A stretch of DNA of 64,000 nucleotides from Variovorax sp. MHTC-1. GTDB taxonomy: Bacteria > Pseudomonadota > Gammaproteobacteria > Burkholderiales > Burkholderiaceae_C. The translations under genes were made by a program, and so were the position numbers. This document shows, one piece after another, positions 38,962-47,640 of this stretch. Each line of letters opens with the position of its first letter. Position 1 is the stretch's first letter. Where the stretch lies: positions 186,001 through 250,000 of the forward strand of contig NZ_RWKI01000008.1 in NCBI RefSeq assembly GCF_003984645.1, read 5' to 3'. The notes beneath the pieces are model-generated. The model was not told where the DNA came from and ran no database searches. It was given only the letters and a program-made list of their open reading frames with translations.

Positions 38962-39327
38962 ATGGCACGTATTGCTGGCATCAACATTCCGCCGCACAAG
39001 CACGCTGAGATCGGCCTGACCGCCATCTTCGGCATCGGTCGCACCCGCGCCCGCAAGATCTGCGAAGCGAGCGGCATCGAGTATTCGAAGAAGATCAAGG
39101 ATCTGACCGACGCCGATCTCGAGAAGATCCGCGACCAGATCGCGCTCTTCACCATCGAAGGTGACTTGCGTCGCGAAACGACGATGAACATCAAGCGCTT
39201 GATGGACATCGGTTGCTACCGCGGCTTCCGTCACCGTCGCGGCCTGCCGATGCGCGGCCAGCGCACGCGCACCAATGCCCGCACCCGCAAGGGTCCGCGC
39301 AAGGCCGCGCAATCCCTGAAGAAGTAA
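38962..39327 (+). CDS. rpsM: 30S ribosomal protein S13
   Basis: 121 residues. The helix-two-turn-helix ([20 protein letters not shown]) and the basic C-terminal tail with [20 protein letters not shown] are intact. S13 contacts the P-site tRNA and bridges the subunits. It opens the alpha operon segment. Confidence 0.98.
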   Translation: MARIAGINIPPHKHAEIGLTAIFGIGRTRARKICEASGIEYSKKIKDLTDADLEKIRDQIALFTIEGDLRRETTMNIKRLMDIGCYRGFRHRRGLPMRGQRTRTNARTRKGPRKAAQSLKK

Positions 39328-39339
39328 GGATAGATCAGC

Positions 39340-39744
39340 ATGGCTAAAGCTCCTGCCAACAACGCAGCGCAACGCGTTCGCAAGAAGGTCCGCAAGAACG
39401 TGGCGGACGGCGTCGCGCACGTGCACGCCTCGTTCAACAACACGATCATCACGATCACCGATCGCCAGGGCAACGCCCTGTCGTGGGCGTCGTCGGGTGG
39501 CCAGGGCTTCAAGGGCTCGCGCAAGTCGACGCCGTTCGCTGCGCAGGTCGCTTCGGAAGTCGCCGGCCGCGCTGCGGTGGAACAAGGCATCAAGAACCTC
39601 GACGTCGAGATCAAGGGCCCGGGCCCTGGACGCGAATCGTCGGTGCGCGCACTCGCCGCGCTCGGCATCCGCATCAATTCGATCGCCGACGTGACGCCGG
39701 TTCCGCACAACGGCTGCCGTCCGCAAAAGCGCCGTCGCATCTAA
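39340..39744 (+). CDS. rpsK: 30S ribosomal protein S11
   Basis: 134 residues, with [38 protein letters not shown] and the C-terminal [19 protein letters not shown]11 lies at the platform near the Shine-Dalgarno helix. A terminator-like hairpin follows 14 bases after the stop. Confidence 0.98.
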   Translation: MAKAPANNAAQRVRKKVRKNVADGVAHVHASFNNTIITITDRQGNALSWASSGGQGFKGSRKSTPFAAQVASEVAGRAAVEQGIKNLDVEIKGPGPGRESSVRALAALGIRINSIADVTPVPHNGCRPQKRRRI

Positions 39745-39758
39745 GGCGTTGGCGCCCG

Positions 39759-39797
39759 GCGCAGTCAGCTTTCGAGCCGGCTGCGCGTTTTGTTTTT
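39759..39797 (+). terminator. Terminator-like hairpin between rpsK and rpsD
   Basis: GCGCAG (39759-39764) pairs with CTGCGC (39781-39786). The inner stem has one mismatch and closes on a TTCG loop; a T-rich tract TTTTGTTTTT follows. It probably causes partial termination, since rpsD, rpoA and rplQ follow on the same strand. Confidence 0.6.
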
Positions 39798-39878
39798 ACA
39801 ACAAGCCCACCGCCATCGGCTCGCCGCTGATGGCTCCCGCAGACAGCCTCTGCGGCAGATGACACAAAGGAAGATCAA

Positions 39879-40502
39879 GTGGCACGCTACCTCGGCCCCA
39901 AGGCCAAACTTTCCCGCCGCGAAGGCACCGACCTGTTCCTGAAGAGCGCCCGCCGTTCGATCCAGGACAAGGCCAAGTTCGACTCCAAGCCCGGCCAGCA
40001 TGGCCGCACCTCGGGCCAGCGCACCTCCGACTTCGGCCTGCAGCTGCGCGAGAAGCAGAAGGTCAAGCGTATGTACGGCGTGCTCGAGAAACAGTTCCGC
40101 CGCTACTTCGAGGAAGCCGATCGCCGCCGCGGCAACACCGGCGCCAACCTGCTGTTCATCCTCGAATCGCGCCTGGACAACGTGGTCTACCGCATGGGCT
40201 TCGGCTCCACGCGCGCCGAAGCGCGTCAGCTGGTTTCGCACAAGGCGATCACGGTGAACGGCCAGTCGGTCAACATCCCGTCGTACCTGGTCAAGACCGG
40301 CGACGTGATCGCGGTGCGCGACAAGTCGAAGAAGCAGACCCGCATTGCCGAAGCGCTGCAACTCGCCCAGCAGGTCGGCATCCCGGCCTGGGTCGAAGTG
40401 AATGCGGACAAGGCCGAAGGCACCTTCAAGAAGGTGCCCGATCGCGACGAATTCGCGGCCGACATCAACGAATCGCTGATCGTCGAACTGTATTCGAGGT
40501 AA
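39879..40502 (+). CDS. rpsD: 30S ribosomal protein S4
   Basis: 207 residues starting [20 protein letters not shown]. The S4-type RNA-binding domain ([20 protein letters not shown]) is near residue 93. S4 nucleates 30S assembly; in E. coli it represses the alpha operon by binding its mRNA. The gene is flanked by two terminator-like hairpins, which is unusual within this operon. Confidence 0.98.
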   Translation: MARYLGPKAKLSRREGTDLFLKSARRSIQDKAKFDSKPGQHGRTSGQRTSDFGLQLREKQKVKRMYGVLEKQFRRYFEEADRRRGNTGANLLFILESRLDNVVYRMGFGSTRAEARQLVSHKAITVNGQSVNIPSYLVKTGDVIAVRDKSKKQTRIAEALQLAQQVGIPAWVEVNADKAEGTFKKVPDRDEFAADINESLIVELYSR

Positions 40503-40520
40503 CGCGAGTACATGGAAGAA

Positions 40521-40558
40521 AACGAGGCTGCTGTGCAGCCTCGTTCTTGAGTTTTTTG
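40521..40558 (+). terminator. Rho-independent terminator after rpsD
   Basis: AACGAGGCTGC and GCAGCCTCGTT form a perfect 11-bp stem around a three-base loop, followed after six bases by TTTTTT. This is a strong candidate; downstream rpoA must then rely on read-through or on a promoter in the remaining ~80 bases. Confidence 0.8.
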
Positions 40559-40641
40559 TTCCCTGCGCGCGGCATCGTGCGCAGGGCACTTCACCAGCCT
40601 TACCGGTGTAACGAGCCGGGGGTATTGAGAGGAAGTTCTGC

Positions 40642-41631
40642 ATGCAAACCACCCTGCTGAAACCCAAGACCATCCAGGTCGAGCAACTGGCCGCCAACAA
40701 GGCCAAGGTCACGCTCGAGCCCTTCGAGCGCGGCTATGGCCACACGCTCGGCAACGCGCTGCGCCGCGTGCTGCTGTCGTCGATGGTCGGTTATTCCGCC
40801 ACCGAAGTGACGATCGCCGGCGTGCTGCATGAGTACTCGTCGATCGACGGAGTGCAGGAAGACGTCGTCAACATCCTGCTGAACCTCAAGGGCGTGGTGT
40901 TCAAGCTCCACAACCGCGACGAAGTCACGCTGAGCCTGCGCAAGGACGGCGAAGGCGCGGTGACCGCGTCGGACATCCAGACGCCGCACGACGTCGAGAT
41001 CATCAACCCCGACCACGTGATCGCCCACCTGTCGCAAGGCGGCAAGCTCGACATGCAGATCAAGGTCGAGAAGGGTCGCGGCTACGTGCCCGGCACGATG
41101 CGCCGCTATGCGGACGAGCCGACCAAGTCGATCGGCCGCATCGTGCTCGATGCCTCGTTCTCGCCGGTCAAGCGCGTGAGCTACACGGTCGAAAGCGCCC
41201 GTGTCGAACAGCGCACCGACCTCGACAAGCTCCTGGTCGAGATCGAGACCAATGGCGCGATCACCGCCGAAGACGCGGTTCGCGCCTCGGCCAAGATCCT
41301 GGTCGAGCAGCTGGCCGTGTTCGCGCAGCTCGAAGGCGGCGAACTGGCGGCATTCGATGCACCTGCACCGCGCAGCGCTCAGCAGTTCGATCCGATCCTG
41401 CTGCGTCCGGTCGACGAGCTCGAACTCACGGTGCGTTCGGCCAATTGCCTGAAGGCCGAGAACATCTACTACATCGGTGACCTGATCCAGCGCACCGAGA
41501 ACGAGCTGCTCAAGACCCCGAACCTGGGTCGCAAGTCGCTCAACGAAATCAAGGAAGTGCTCGCCTCGCGCGGCTTGACCTTGGGCATGAAGCTCGAAAG
41601 CTGGCCGCCGGCCGGTCTGGATAAGCGTTAA
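40642..41631 (+). CDS. rpoA: RNA polymerase alpha subunit
   Basis: 329 residues. The N-terminal dimerisation domain has [19 protein letters not shown] near residue 33. The C-terminal domain (about 250-320), which contacts UP elements and activators, has [20 protein letters not shown] and [14 protein letters not shown]. The usual Lys/Arg-rich segments are intact. The length is normal. Confidence 0.98.
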   Translation: MQTTLLKPKTIQVEQLAANKAKVTLEPFERGYGHTLGNALRRVLLSSMVGYSATEVTIAGVLHEYSSIDGVQEDVVNILLNLKGVVFKLHNRDEVTLSLRKDGEGAVTASDIQTPHDVEIINPDHVIAHLSQGGKLDMQIKVEKGRGYVPGTMRRYADEPTKSIGRIVLDASFSPVKRVSYTVESARVEQRTDLDKLLVEIETNGAITAEDAVRASAKILVEQLAVFAQLEGGELAAFDAPAPRSAQQFDPILLRPVDELELTVRSANCLKAENIYYIGDLIQRTENELLKTPNLGRKSLNEIKEVLASRGLTLGMKLESWPPAGLDKR

Positions 41632-41708
41632 GAATCACCACACCTGTGTGTTGCACCGGGCAGTACCTGACACGGCTGCCTGTTTTTATAAAGTAAAGGA
41701 AAAGCACC

Positions 41709-42110
41709 ATGCGTCACGGACACGGACTCCGCAAACTCAACCGCACCAGCTCGCACCGCCTCGCGATGCTGCAGAACATGATGAACTCGCTCATCGAGCA
41801 CGAAGTCATCAAGACCACGGTCCCCAAGGCCAAGGAACTGCGCCGCGTCATCGAGCCGATGATCACCCTGGCCAAGAAGCCGACGGTCGCCAACAAGCGC
41901 CTGGCCTTCGATCGCCTGCGCGACCGCGACAGCGTGGTCAAGCTGTTCGGCGAACTCGGTCCCCGCTACCAGGCACGTCCGGGCGGCTACACGCGCATCC
42001 TGAAAATGGGTTTCCGCGTGGGCGACAATGCGCCGATGGCGCTGGTCGAACTGGTCGATCGTCCTGAAGTGACGGAAGCCCCTGCTGACGAGCAGGCCGG
42101 CGAAGAATAA
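41709..42110 (+). CDS. rplQ: 50S ribosomal protein L17
   Basis: 133 residues starting [20 protein letters not shown], with the L17 signature in the [22 protein letters not shown] region and an acidic C-terminus (ADEQAGEE). The 77-base gap after rpoA contains a long-loop hairpin (GGCAG...CTGCC) followed by TGTTTTTAT, which may attenuate transcription weakly. It is the last gene of the ribosomal block. Confidence 0.97.
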   Translation: MRHGHGLRKLNRTSSHRLAMLQNMMNSLIEHEVIKTTVPKAKELRRVIEPMITLAKKPTVANKRLAFDRLRDRDSVVKLFGELGPRYQARPGGYTRILKMGFRVGDNAPMALVELVDRPEVTEAPADEQAGEE

Positions 42111-42128
42111 GCTATAATTCCATCTTGC

Positions 42129-42205
<77 letters not shown>

Positions 42206-42240
42206 AATTTCCGGCAACCCAAAAGGTTGTTGATGAAAAA

Positions 42241-42276
42241 GCAAAACGCCCACTTTCGAGTGGGCGTTTTGCTTTC
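42241..42276 (+). terminator. Rho-independent terminator after the initiator tRNA
   Basis: GCAAAACGCCCACT, loop TTCG, AGTGGGCGTTTTGC: a perfect 14-bp stem, with an A-tract before and a T-tract inside its 3' arm, followed by TTT. It should act in both directions and closes the ribosomal/tRNA unit. Confidence 0.9.
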
Positions 42277-42392
42277 TGGCGCCTAAAGAAAAACCGCGCG
42301 CCCGTCGATTCCGTGATCTGCCCCAAGGGAGTTCGCGGCTAGTACCAAGCTACTCCTTTTTGCCGTGAAACCAGGCTAAAACGCCTGAGCCG

Positions 42393-42408
42393 CGTGACAA
42401 AGATCACG
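42393..42408. promoter_or_regulatory. CRP/FNR-like palindrome upstream of 42499
   Basis: CGTGA-CAAAGA-TCACG: a perfect 5-bp inverted repeat with six-base spacing, close to the CRP consensus TGTGA-N6-TCACA. It lies about 90 bases before the hypothetical gene at 42499. The rest of the 222 bases after the terminator shows nothing else I can name. Confidence 0.5.
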
Positions 42409-42498
42409 GAGGCATGCGCGCGACGTGTGTAACATCTGGCCGATTCGAGAACAGCTGAAGGACGAGAAGTCTGTGAATTGCGCAAATAGAGGACTTTC

Positions 42499-42909
42499 AT
42501 GACCGACCCTTCGATTTCGCGGGGTCTGATTGAAAACGCAATGGGTGCCGTCGAGCAGGCGGTGGACTATATTTTCAATGACGAACCTGCTGTTCCATTT
42601 CACCCGACGACCGATCTTCTTTCTCTCAGTCCGAGCGAGGAAGATCAGATCCGTCGCGGCGAACAGGCGAATTACCGCAGCCGCCCGACGACGGCGGCGC
42701 TCAGTTTTTGCCTGACTTCGGCCATTTCGCTACTGGCGATTGCGCATTCATTGATCGATCAGCCCACAGCGCTGTCACCGGTCGAGCGGGAACAGCTGTG
42801 GAAAAAGCTGGCAGCCGAAACCAAGGTCGCGGGGCGTGCTGCCTATCGCGCGGCGCTCATCCTCTCGGATCCGAGTGCCGAGACAGCGCTCCACGAGGAA
42901 GTACTCTGA
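42499..42909 (+). CDS. Hypothetical protein with one membrane-like segment
   Basis: 136 residues. I do not recognise a family. The N-terminal ~70 residues are polar (MTDPSISRGLIENAMGAVEQ). A hydrophobic segment at about 67-88 (TAALSFCLTSAISLLAIAHS) could span a membrane, and the C-terminal 45 residues look helical and charged (SPVEREQLWKKLAAETKVAG). It stands alone between the ribosomal terminator and the convergent catabolic operon. A CRP-like site upstream suggests regulated expression. Confidence 0.6.
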   Translation: MTDPSISRGLIENAMGAVEQAVDYIFNDEPAVPFHPTTDLLSLSPSEEDQIRRGEQANYRSRPTTAALSFCLTSAISLLAIAHSLIDQPTALSPVEREQLWKKLAAETKVAGRAAYRAALILSDPSAETALHEEVL

Positions 42910-42939
42910 GGCTGCCGGCAAGCGCGGAAGCCGCCGGAC

Positions 42940-43335
42940 TCAATCGGGCAGCACCGCCGTGACCTCGATCTCCACCTTGGCGCGCGACTCCACCAGCGCC
43001 GCGACCTGCACGCAAGTCATCGCCGGAAAGTTCCGGCCCATCGTTTCGCGATAGACCGGCCCGAGCTCGCCCAGGCGCCGGTTGTACTCATCGCGGTCGG
43101 TCACGTACCAGGTCATGCGCACCATGTGCTCGGGCCCGGCGCCGGCTTCGCGCAGGATGTCGGCGATGTTGCGCAGGGCCTGGCCTGTCTGCTCGATGAA
43201 ATCGTCCGACACGAACTGCTGCTGCGCATTCCAGCCCACCTGGCCGCCGACGAACACCATCGTGCCGCGCGCGGCGACGCCGTTCGCATAGCCCTTCGGG
43301 GGTGCCCAGCCGGGCGGTTGTAAAAGTTTGATCAT
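42940..43335 (-). CDS. RidA family enamine/imine deaminase
   Basis: 131 residues of the YjgF/YER057c/UK114 fold: NGVAARGTMVFVGGQVGWNA, QTGQALRNIADILREAGAG and the C-terminal RNFPAMTCVQVAALVESRAKVEIE, with the conserved Arg/Glu of the active-site region present. RidA proteins hydrolyse reactive enamines and imines to ketones and ammonia. It is the last gene of the CoA-dependent aromatic operon and overlaps the ligase stop by four bases. If the pathway runs on 2-aminobenzoate, the reductase product is an enamine, so a dedicated RidA for ammonia release is a plausible role (inference). Confidence 0.88.
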   Translation of the reverse strand: MIKLLQPPGWAPPKGYANGVAARGTMVFVGGQVGWNAQQQFVSDDFIEQTGQALRNIADILREAGAGPEHMVRMTWYVTDRDEYNRRLGELGPVYRETMGRNFPAMTCVQVAALVESRAKVEIEVTAVLPD

Positions 43336-44948
43336 GGTGTGATTTGCCTCAGTTTGAATCGTTGGAGCTTGCCGGTCTCGGTGCGAGGCAGCCCCGCGAC
43401 GAACTCGATCTCCCGTGGGTATTTAAAGGGCGCGATGGTGGCCTTGACGTGGTCCTGCAGCGCCTTGACCAGCGCCGCATCGCCGGTGTGGCCGGGCTTG
43501 AGCACGCAGAAGGCCTTGACGATCATTCCGCGCTCCGTGTCGGGCTTGCCGATCACGCCGCATTCGGCGACCGCCGGATGCTTCAGCAGCGCGTCCTCGA
43601 CCTCCGGTCCGCCGACGTTGTAGCCGGCGGTGATGATCATGTCGTCGGCGCGCGACTGGTAGAAGAAATAGCCGTCCTCGTCCTGCACGAAGGCATCGCC
43701 GGGGTAGTTCCAGCCGTTCTTCACGTAATCGGTCTGCCGCGGATCGTCGAGGTAGCGGCATCCGACCGGTCCGATGAGCGCCAGCTTGCCGACGGCTCCG
43801 CGCGGCACCTCGTTGCCCTCGTCGTCCACCACCTTGGCGGTGAAGCCGGGCACGACCTTGCCGACCGCACCGCGCCGAACCTGATCGCCGGCGGCCGAAA
43901 TGTAGATGTGGAACACCTCGGTGCCGCCGATGCCGTCCAGCATCTCGATGCCAGTGGCTTCTTTCCATAGCTGGCGGGTCGCGTCGGGCAGGGCCTCGCC
44001 CGCGCTCACGCTGATGCGCAGGCTCGGCACGCCCGAAGCCTTGGCGAAGGGCGCCATTTGTCTGTAGAAAGTGGGCGCCGTGTAGCAGATGGTGGCGCCG
44101 ACCTCGCGGATGGCCTTGACCATCGTCTCGGGCGTGTAGGGTGCGTCGTGGAAATACACCGAGGCCCCGGCCCACATCGGGAAAACCAAGAGGCCGCCCA
44201 GGCCGAAGGTGAAGGCCAGCGGCGGCGAGCCCAGCACGATGTCGTCGCTGCGGGCCTGCAGCACGTGGCGCGGCCAGGTCTCGCACATCGCGAGCACGTC
44301 GCGGTGCGTGGTCACCGGCGCCTTCGGCTTGCCGGTGGTGCCGGAGGTGAAGGCCAGCAGCGCGATGTCGTCGGCGGCGGTCGGGCAGGCCTTGAACACG
44401 CCGCTTTTTGTGGCGGCGCGCGCGCTCAGAGAATCGGCCGCGGCAGGCTGGTTGAAGGCCACGAGCGTCTGCAGCACCGGATGCGCCTGCTGCGCAACCC
44501 GCAGCTCGTCGAGCAGCTTGCCGTCGCACAGCGCAAGCACCGGCCGAGACTTCTCGATGATGTCGCCCAGCTCCTTGGCGCGCAGCAGCGGCATGGTGGC
44601 GACCGCGATCAGCCCGGCCTTGACCACCGCCAGCCAGGCGAGCGCCATCGCGATCGAATTGCCGCCGCGCAGCAGCACGCGGTTGCCGGGCACAAGGCCC
44701 AGATCTTCCGCCAGCACCTGCGCGATGCGGTTGACCTCGGTCGCTGCTTGGGCGTAGCTCAGCGTGCGATCCGGCGAGCGCAGCATCGGCTTGTCCGCCA
44801 GGCCCTTGGACATGGCCTTGTCGAACAAAACCTCCACCAGATTGAGCTGGTCCGGCAACTGCAGCTCGGGCCGGTCGTAGCGGAACATCGGCAGTTGATC
44901 GGCCGACGGCAGCCGGTCGTGGACGAAGCGATCGACCTGTGCACTCAT
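43332..44948 (-). CDS. Aryl-CoA ligase (2-aminobenzoate/benzoate-CoA ligase type)
   Basis: 538 residues of the ANL superfamily. Motifs are the P-loop-like [18 protein letters not shown] near residue 202, the SAGEALPD segment near 322, [13 protein letters not shown] near 345, the [24 protein letters not shown] hinge region near 412, and the catalytic Lys in the C-terminal [12 protein letters not shown]. It activates an aromatic acid with ATP and CoA. Grouping with the fused monooxygenase/reductase at 47641 favours 2-aminobenzoate or salicylate over benzoate. The start is the ATG overlapping the acyl-CoA dehydrogenase stop (ATGA). Confidence 0.85.
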   Translation of the reverse strand: MSAQVDRFVHDRLPSADQLPMFRYDRPELQLPDQLNLVEVLFDKAMSKGLADKPMLRSPDRTLSYAQAATEVNRIAQVLAEDLGLVPGNRVLLRGGNSIAMALAWLAVVKAGLIAVATMPLLRAKELGDIIEKSRPVLALCDGKLLDELRVAQQAHPVLQTLVAFNQPAAADSLSARAATKSGVFKACPTAADDIALLAFTSGTTGKPKAPVTTHRDVLAMCETWPRHVLQARSDDIVLGSPPLAFTFGLGGLLVFPMWAGASVYFHDAPYTPETMVKAIREVGATICYTAPTFYRQMAPFAKASGVPSLRISVSAGEALPDATRQLWKEATGIEMLDGIGGTEVFHIYISAAGDQVRRGAVGKVVPGFTAKVVDDEGNEVPRGAVGKLALIGPVGCRYLDDPRQTDYVKNGWNYPGDAFVQDEDGYFFYQSRADDMIITAGYNVGGPEVEDALLKHPAVAECGVIGKPDTERGMIVKAFCVLKPGHTGDAALVKALQDHVKATIAPFKYPREIEFVAGLPRTETGKLQRFKLRQITP

Positions 44949-46141
44949 TTCTGGCTCCGCAGCACGGACTTGCCGATGATCAGTTGCTGCACTTCCGTGG
45001 CACCTTCGTAGATGCGCAGCGAGCGGATATCGCGGTAGAGGCTTTCCACCTTGGTGCCCACCTTCACGCCGAGCCCGCCGTGCATCTGCAGCGCCATGTC
45101 GATTACGCGGCTCGCGTTCTCGGTCGCGCACATCTTTGCCATGGCCGCCGCGGCAGTGAGGTCGCCGGCAGCGGGCGCGCCGCGGGCTTCGCTGTCGTCG
45201 CGCATCCAGGCGGCGCGGTAGGTGAGCAGCGCGGCGCTGTCGATCAGCGCCGCCATCTCGCCGAGCTTGGCCTGCGTGAGCTGGAAGTCGGCCAGCGTCT
45301 GGCCGAACATGCGCCGGTGGCTCGCGTGGTGGACCGCTTCGGCCAGCGCGCGCCGCGCCATGCCGAGCGCAGCGGCGGCGACCGAGGCGCGAAAGATGTC
45401 GAGCGTGCGCATCGCGAGCTTGAAGCCGCCATGCAGCTCGCCGAGCTGGGCCTCGCGCGGCACGATGCAGCGGTCGAAACGCAGGGTGGCCAGCGGATGC
45501 GGCGCCATCACTTCGATGTGTGCCGAGGTGTCGAGCCCGGCCGTGTTCGCATCAACGACGAAGGCCGTGATGCCGCGCGAGCCGGCGGTGGGATCGGTCT
45601 TCGCGAACACGCAGTAGAAGTCGGCGATGCCGCCATTGCTGATCCAGGTCTTCTCGCCCGTGAGCCGCCAGCCGTCCGAGCTAGCAACGGCCTCCATCGC
45701 CATCGCACCGACGTCCGAGCCCGCATCCGGTTCGCTGAGCGCAAAGGCTGCGATCTTGTCGCCGCGCGCCACGGCGCCGAGATAGTCGCTCTGCTGCGAT
45801 ACGCTGCCAGCCAGCGTGATGGCGCCGCTGCCCAGGCCTTGCATCGCAAAAGCGAAATCGGCCAGCGGCGAGTGGAAGGCCAGCGTCTCGCGCAGCAGCA
45901 CCAGCGCGCGCGAATCGAGGCGTTCCAGCGCGCCGCCCGAAGAAGCCGGCACGCAATAGCGCAGCCAGCCACCCTGGCCGAGCCGCTTCACCCAGTCGCG
46001 GCAGGCGGCGCGGTCGTCGCGCTCGTCCACCGACTGCGCGGCGGCCCAGGGCAGCAGCTCGCGCGCCAGCGCCCGATGCGCATCGTCGAAGAAGGGCAGC
46101 GCCAGGTGCGCCGTGGAAGGAGGTGTGGACGAGGCAGCCAT
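44945..46141 (-). CDS. Acyl-CoA dehydrogenase
   Basis: 398 residues. The flavin/substrate motif [15 protein letters not shown] is near residue 133, KTWISNGG near 162, and the catalytic Glu is in [19 protein letters not shown] near the C-terminus. It should introduce or remove a double bond in a cyclic or ring-derived acyl-CoA in this operon. The ATG before AASSTPP is used: it gives a four-base gap after the crotonase, and the longer frame has no ribosome binding site. The first 25 residues are low complexity. Confidence 0.87.
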   Translation of the reverse strand: MAASSTPPSTAHLALPFFDDAHRALARELLPWAAAQSVDERDDRAACRDWVKRLGQGGWLRYCVPASSGGALERLDSRALVLLRETLAFHSPLADFAFAMQGLGSGAITLAGSVSQQSDYLGAVARGDKIAAFALSEPDAGSDVGAMAMEAVASSDGWRLTGEKTWISNGGIADFYCVFAKTDPTAGSRGITAFVVDANTAGLDTSAHIEVMAPHPLATLRFDRCIVPREAQLGELHGGFKLAMRTLDIFRASVAAAALGMARRALAEAVHHASHRRMFGQTLADFQLTQAKLGEMAALIDSAALLTYRAAWMRDDSEARGAPAAGDLTAAAAMAKMCATENASRVIDMALQMHGGLGVKVGTKVESLYRDIRSLRIYEGATEVQQLIIGKSVLRSQK

Positions 46142-46145
46142 CGCG

Positions 46146-47000
46146 TCAATCCCCGCCGAACACCGGCTTGCGCTTGGCGGCAAAGGCCTCGAAGGCACGC
46201 CTGAAGTCTTCGGTCTGCATGCAGATCGCCTGCGCCTGCGCTTCGGCCTCGATCGCCTGGTCGATGGTCATCGCCCATTCCTGCGACAGCATGGTCTTGG
46301 TCATGCCGTGCGCGAAGCTCGGGCCTTCGGCGAGTTCGCGCGCCACCGTGGTGGCGGCGCCGAGCAGCGCATCGCTCTCGTGCAGCGCATTGAAGAAGCC
46401 CCAGGCATGGCCTTCCTGCGCCGTCATCGCGCGGCCGGTGAAGAGCAGCTCCGAGGCGCGGCCCTGGCCGATCACGCGCGGCAGCAGGGCGCAGGCGCCC
46501 ATGTCGGCGCCGGCCAGCCCGACGCGGGTGAACAGGAATGCGGTGCGCGCCGCGGGCGTGCCGTAGCGCAGGTCGCAGGCCAGCGCGATCATCGCGCCGG
46601 CGCCGGCGCAGATGCCGTCGATCGCGCCGACGATGGGTTGCGGGCAGTGGCGGATCGCTTTCACCAGGTCGCCGGTCATGCGCGTGAACTCGAGCAGCTC
46701 GGGCATGCGCATCTTCGTGAGCGGCCCGATGATCTCGTGGACGTCGCCGCCGGAACAGAAATTACCGCCGGCGCCGGTCACGACGATCGCCTTGACGTCG
46801 GTCGCGAAGTTCAACGCGCGAAAAAGGTCGCGCAACTCGGCGTACGAATCGAAGGTCAGCGGGTTCTTGCGTTCCGGCCGATTCAGGGTGACCGTGCCGA
46901 TGCCGTCCGCGAAGGACCAGCTGAAATGCTCGGCCTCGTAGCCGGCCTTCGGCTCGAACTGCGCGCGCATGGGACTGCCTGCGCCGATGTAGTGCTTCAT
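46146..47000 (-). CDS. Crotonase-fold protein lacking the usual hydratase glutamates
   Basis: 284 residues. The crotonase fold is clear: [16 protein letters not shown] near residue 38, oxyanion-hole segments [19 protein letters not shown] and [19 protein letters not shown]. In hydratases two Glu residues, in GGGCEL and QPEI, do the chemistry; here they are replaced (GAGAMI and FTRVG). An Asp occurs in GLAGADMGA. The protein is therefore probably a hydrolase, isomerase or lyase of a ring-derived CoA ester, not a plain enoyl-CoA hydratase. It overlaps the MarR gene by four bases. Confidence 0.82.
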   Translation of the reverse strand: MKHYIGAGSPMRAQFEPKAGYEAEHFSWSFADGIGTVTLNRPERKNPLTFDSYAELRDLFRALNFATDVKAIVVTGAGGNFCSGGDVHEIIGPLTKMRMPELLEFTRMTGDLVKAIRHCPQPIVGAIDGICAGAGAMIALACDLRYGTPAARTAFLFTRVGLAGADMGACALLPRVIGQGRASELLFTGRAMTAQEGHAWGFFNALHESDALLGAATTVARELAEGPSFAHGMTKTMLSQEWAMTIDQAIEAEAQAQAICMQTEDFRRAFEAFAAKRKPVFGGD

Positions 47001-47473
47001 AGGGCCTCCGCCAATTGCTGATGTGAATGCTGCTTGACCTTGCCGAGCAGCCTGTGGAGCTGCGCGATTTCCTTCGCGCTCAGGCCTGCGAAGGCATCGA
47101 CGATCCAGGCCTCGTGCTGTTGCGCCATCTCGTTGAAGAGCTTGCGGCCGCGCGTGGTGAGGCGCACGCGCCAGGCGCGGCGATCGCCCTCGACGTCGAC
47201 GCGCTCGACCAGCCCCTCGGCCACCAGCTGGTCGGTGATGCCGGTGACGTTGCCGCCGGTGACCATCATGCGGCGCGACAGCTCGTTCATCTTCAGCCCG
47301 TCCGGCGAGCGCTCGAGCTGCGACATGAGATCGAAGCGCGGCAGCGTGGTCGCGAACTGCTCGCGCAGCTCGTTGCGCACCTGCTTCTCGATCAGCTGCG
47401 TGCAGGTGAGGAGACGCAGCCAGAGACGCAGCTCGTCGGGGTGCTCGCTGTGGGCTCTTGCTTCGAGGTCCAT
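46997..47473 (-). CDS. MarR family transcriptional regulator
   Basis: 158 residues. The winged helix is visible in [20 protein letters not shown] (recognition region, about 60-80) and [20 protein letters not shown] (wing, about 95-115). Such regulators often respond to aryl-CoA thioesters in aromatic operons. It is coupled to the crotonase gene and lies within the operon it probably controls; a perfect palindrome in the operon promoter (50014-50027) is the best candidate binding site. Confidence 0.88.
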   Translation of the reverse strand: MDLEARAHSEHPDELRLWLRLLTCTQLIEKQVRNELREQFATTLPRFDLMSQLERSPDGLKMNELSRRMMVTGGNVTGITDQLVAEGLVERVDVEGDRRAWRVRLTTRGRKLFNEMAQQHEAWIVDAFAGLSAKEIAQLHRLLGKVKQHSHQQLAEAL

Positions 47474-47640
47474 TCAGGCCTCCCGCCGGGCCGCCCCCGG
47501 AGAGGCCTTACGTTGCAGGTCGCGCCGCTGCGAAAGGCAGCGGCTCTTCATGCCGTCCAAGCCTGCGCAGGCAGGCTTGGAGCCGCGGCACTCAGCCCCC
47601 TCGGGGGGCAGCGAACGAATGTGAGCGTTGGGGCGGTACT
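47474..47640. repeat. Hairpin cluster between the fused monooxygenase and marR
   Basis: Three perfect hairpins are packed in 167 bases without a gene: GCCGCTGC/GCAGCGGC (47524-47544), an 11-bp stem TCCAAGCCTGC/GCAGGCTTGGA (47556-47581) and CCCCC/GGGGG (47596-47607). The CCCCTCGGGGGGCAGCGAACGA word resembles intergenic repeats I associate with Comamonadaceae. It may shield or attenuate the transcript between the first gene and the rest of the operon. Confidence 0.55.
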
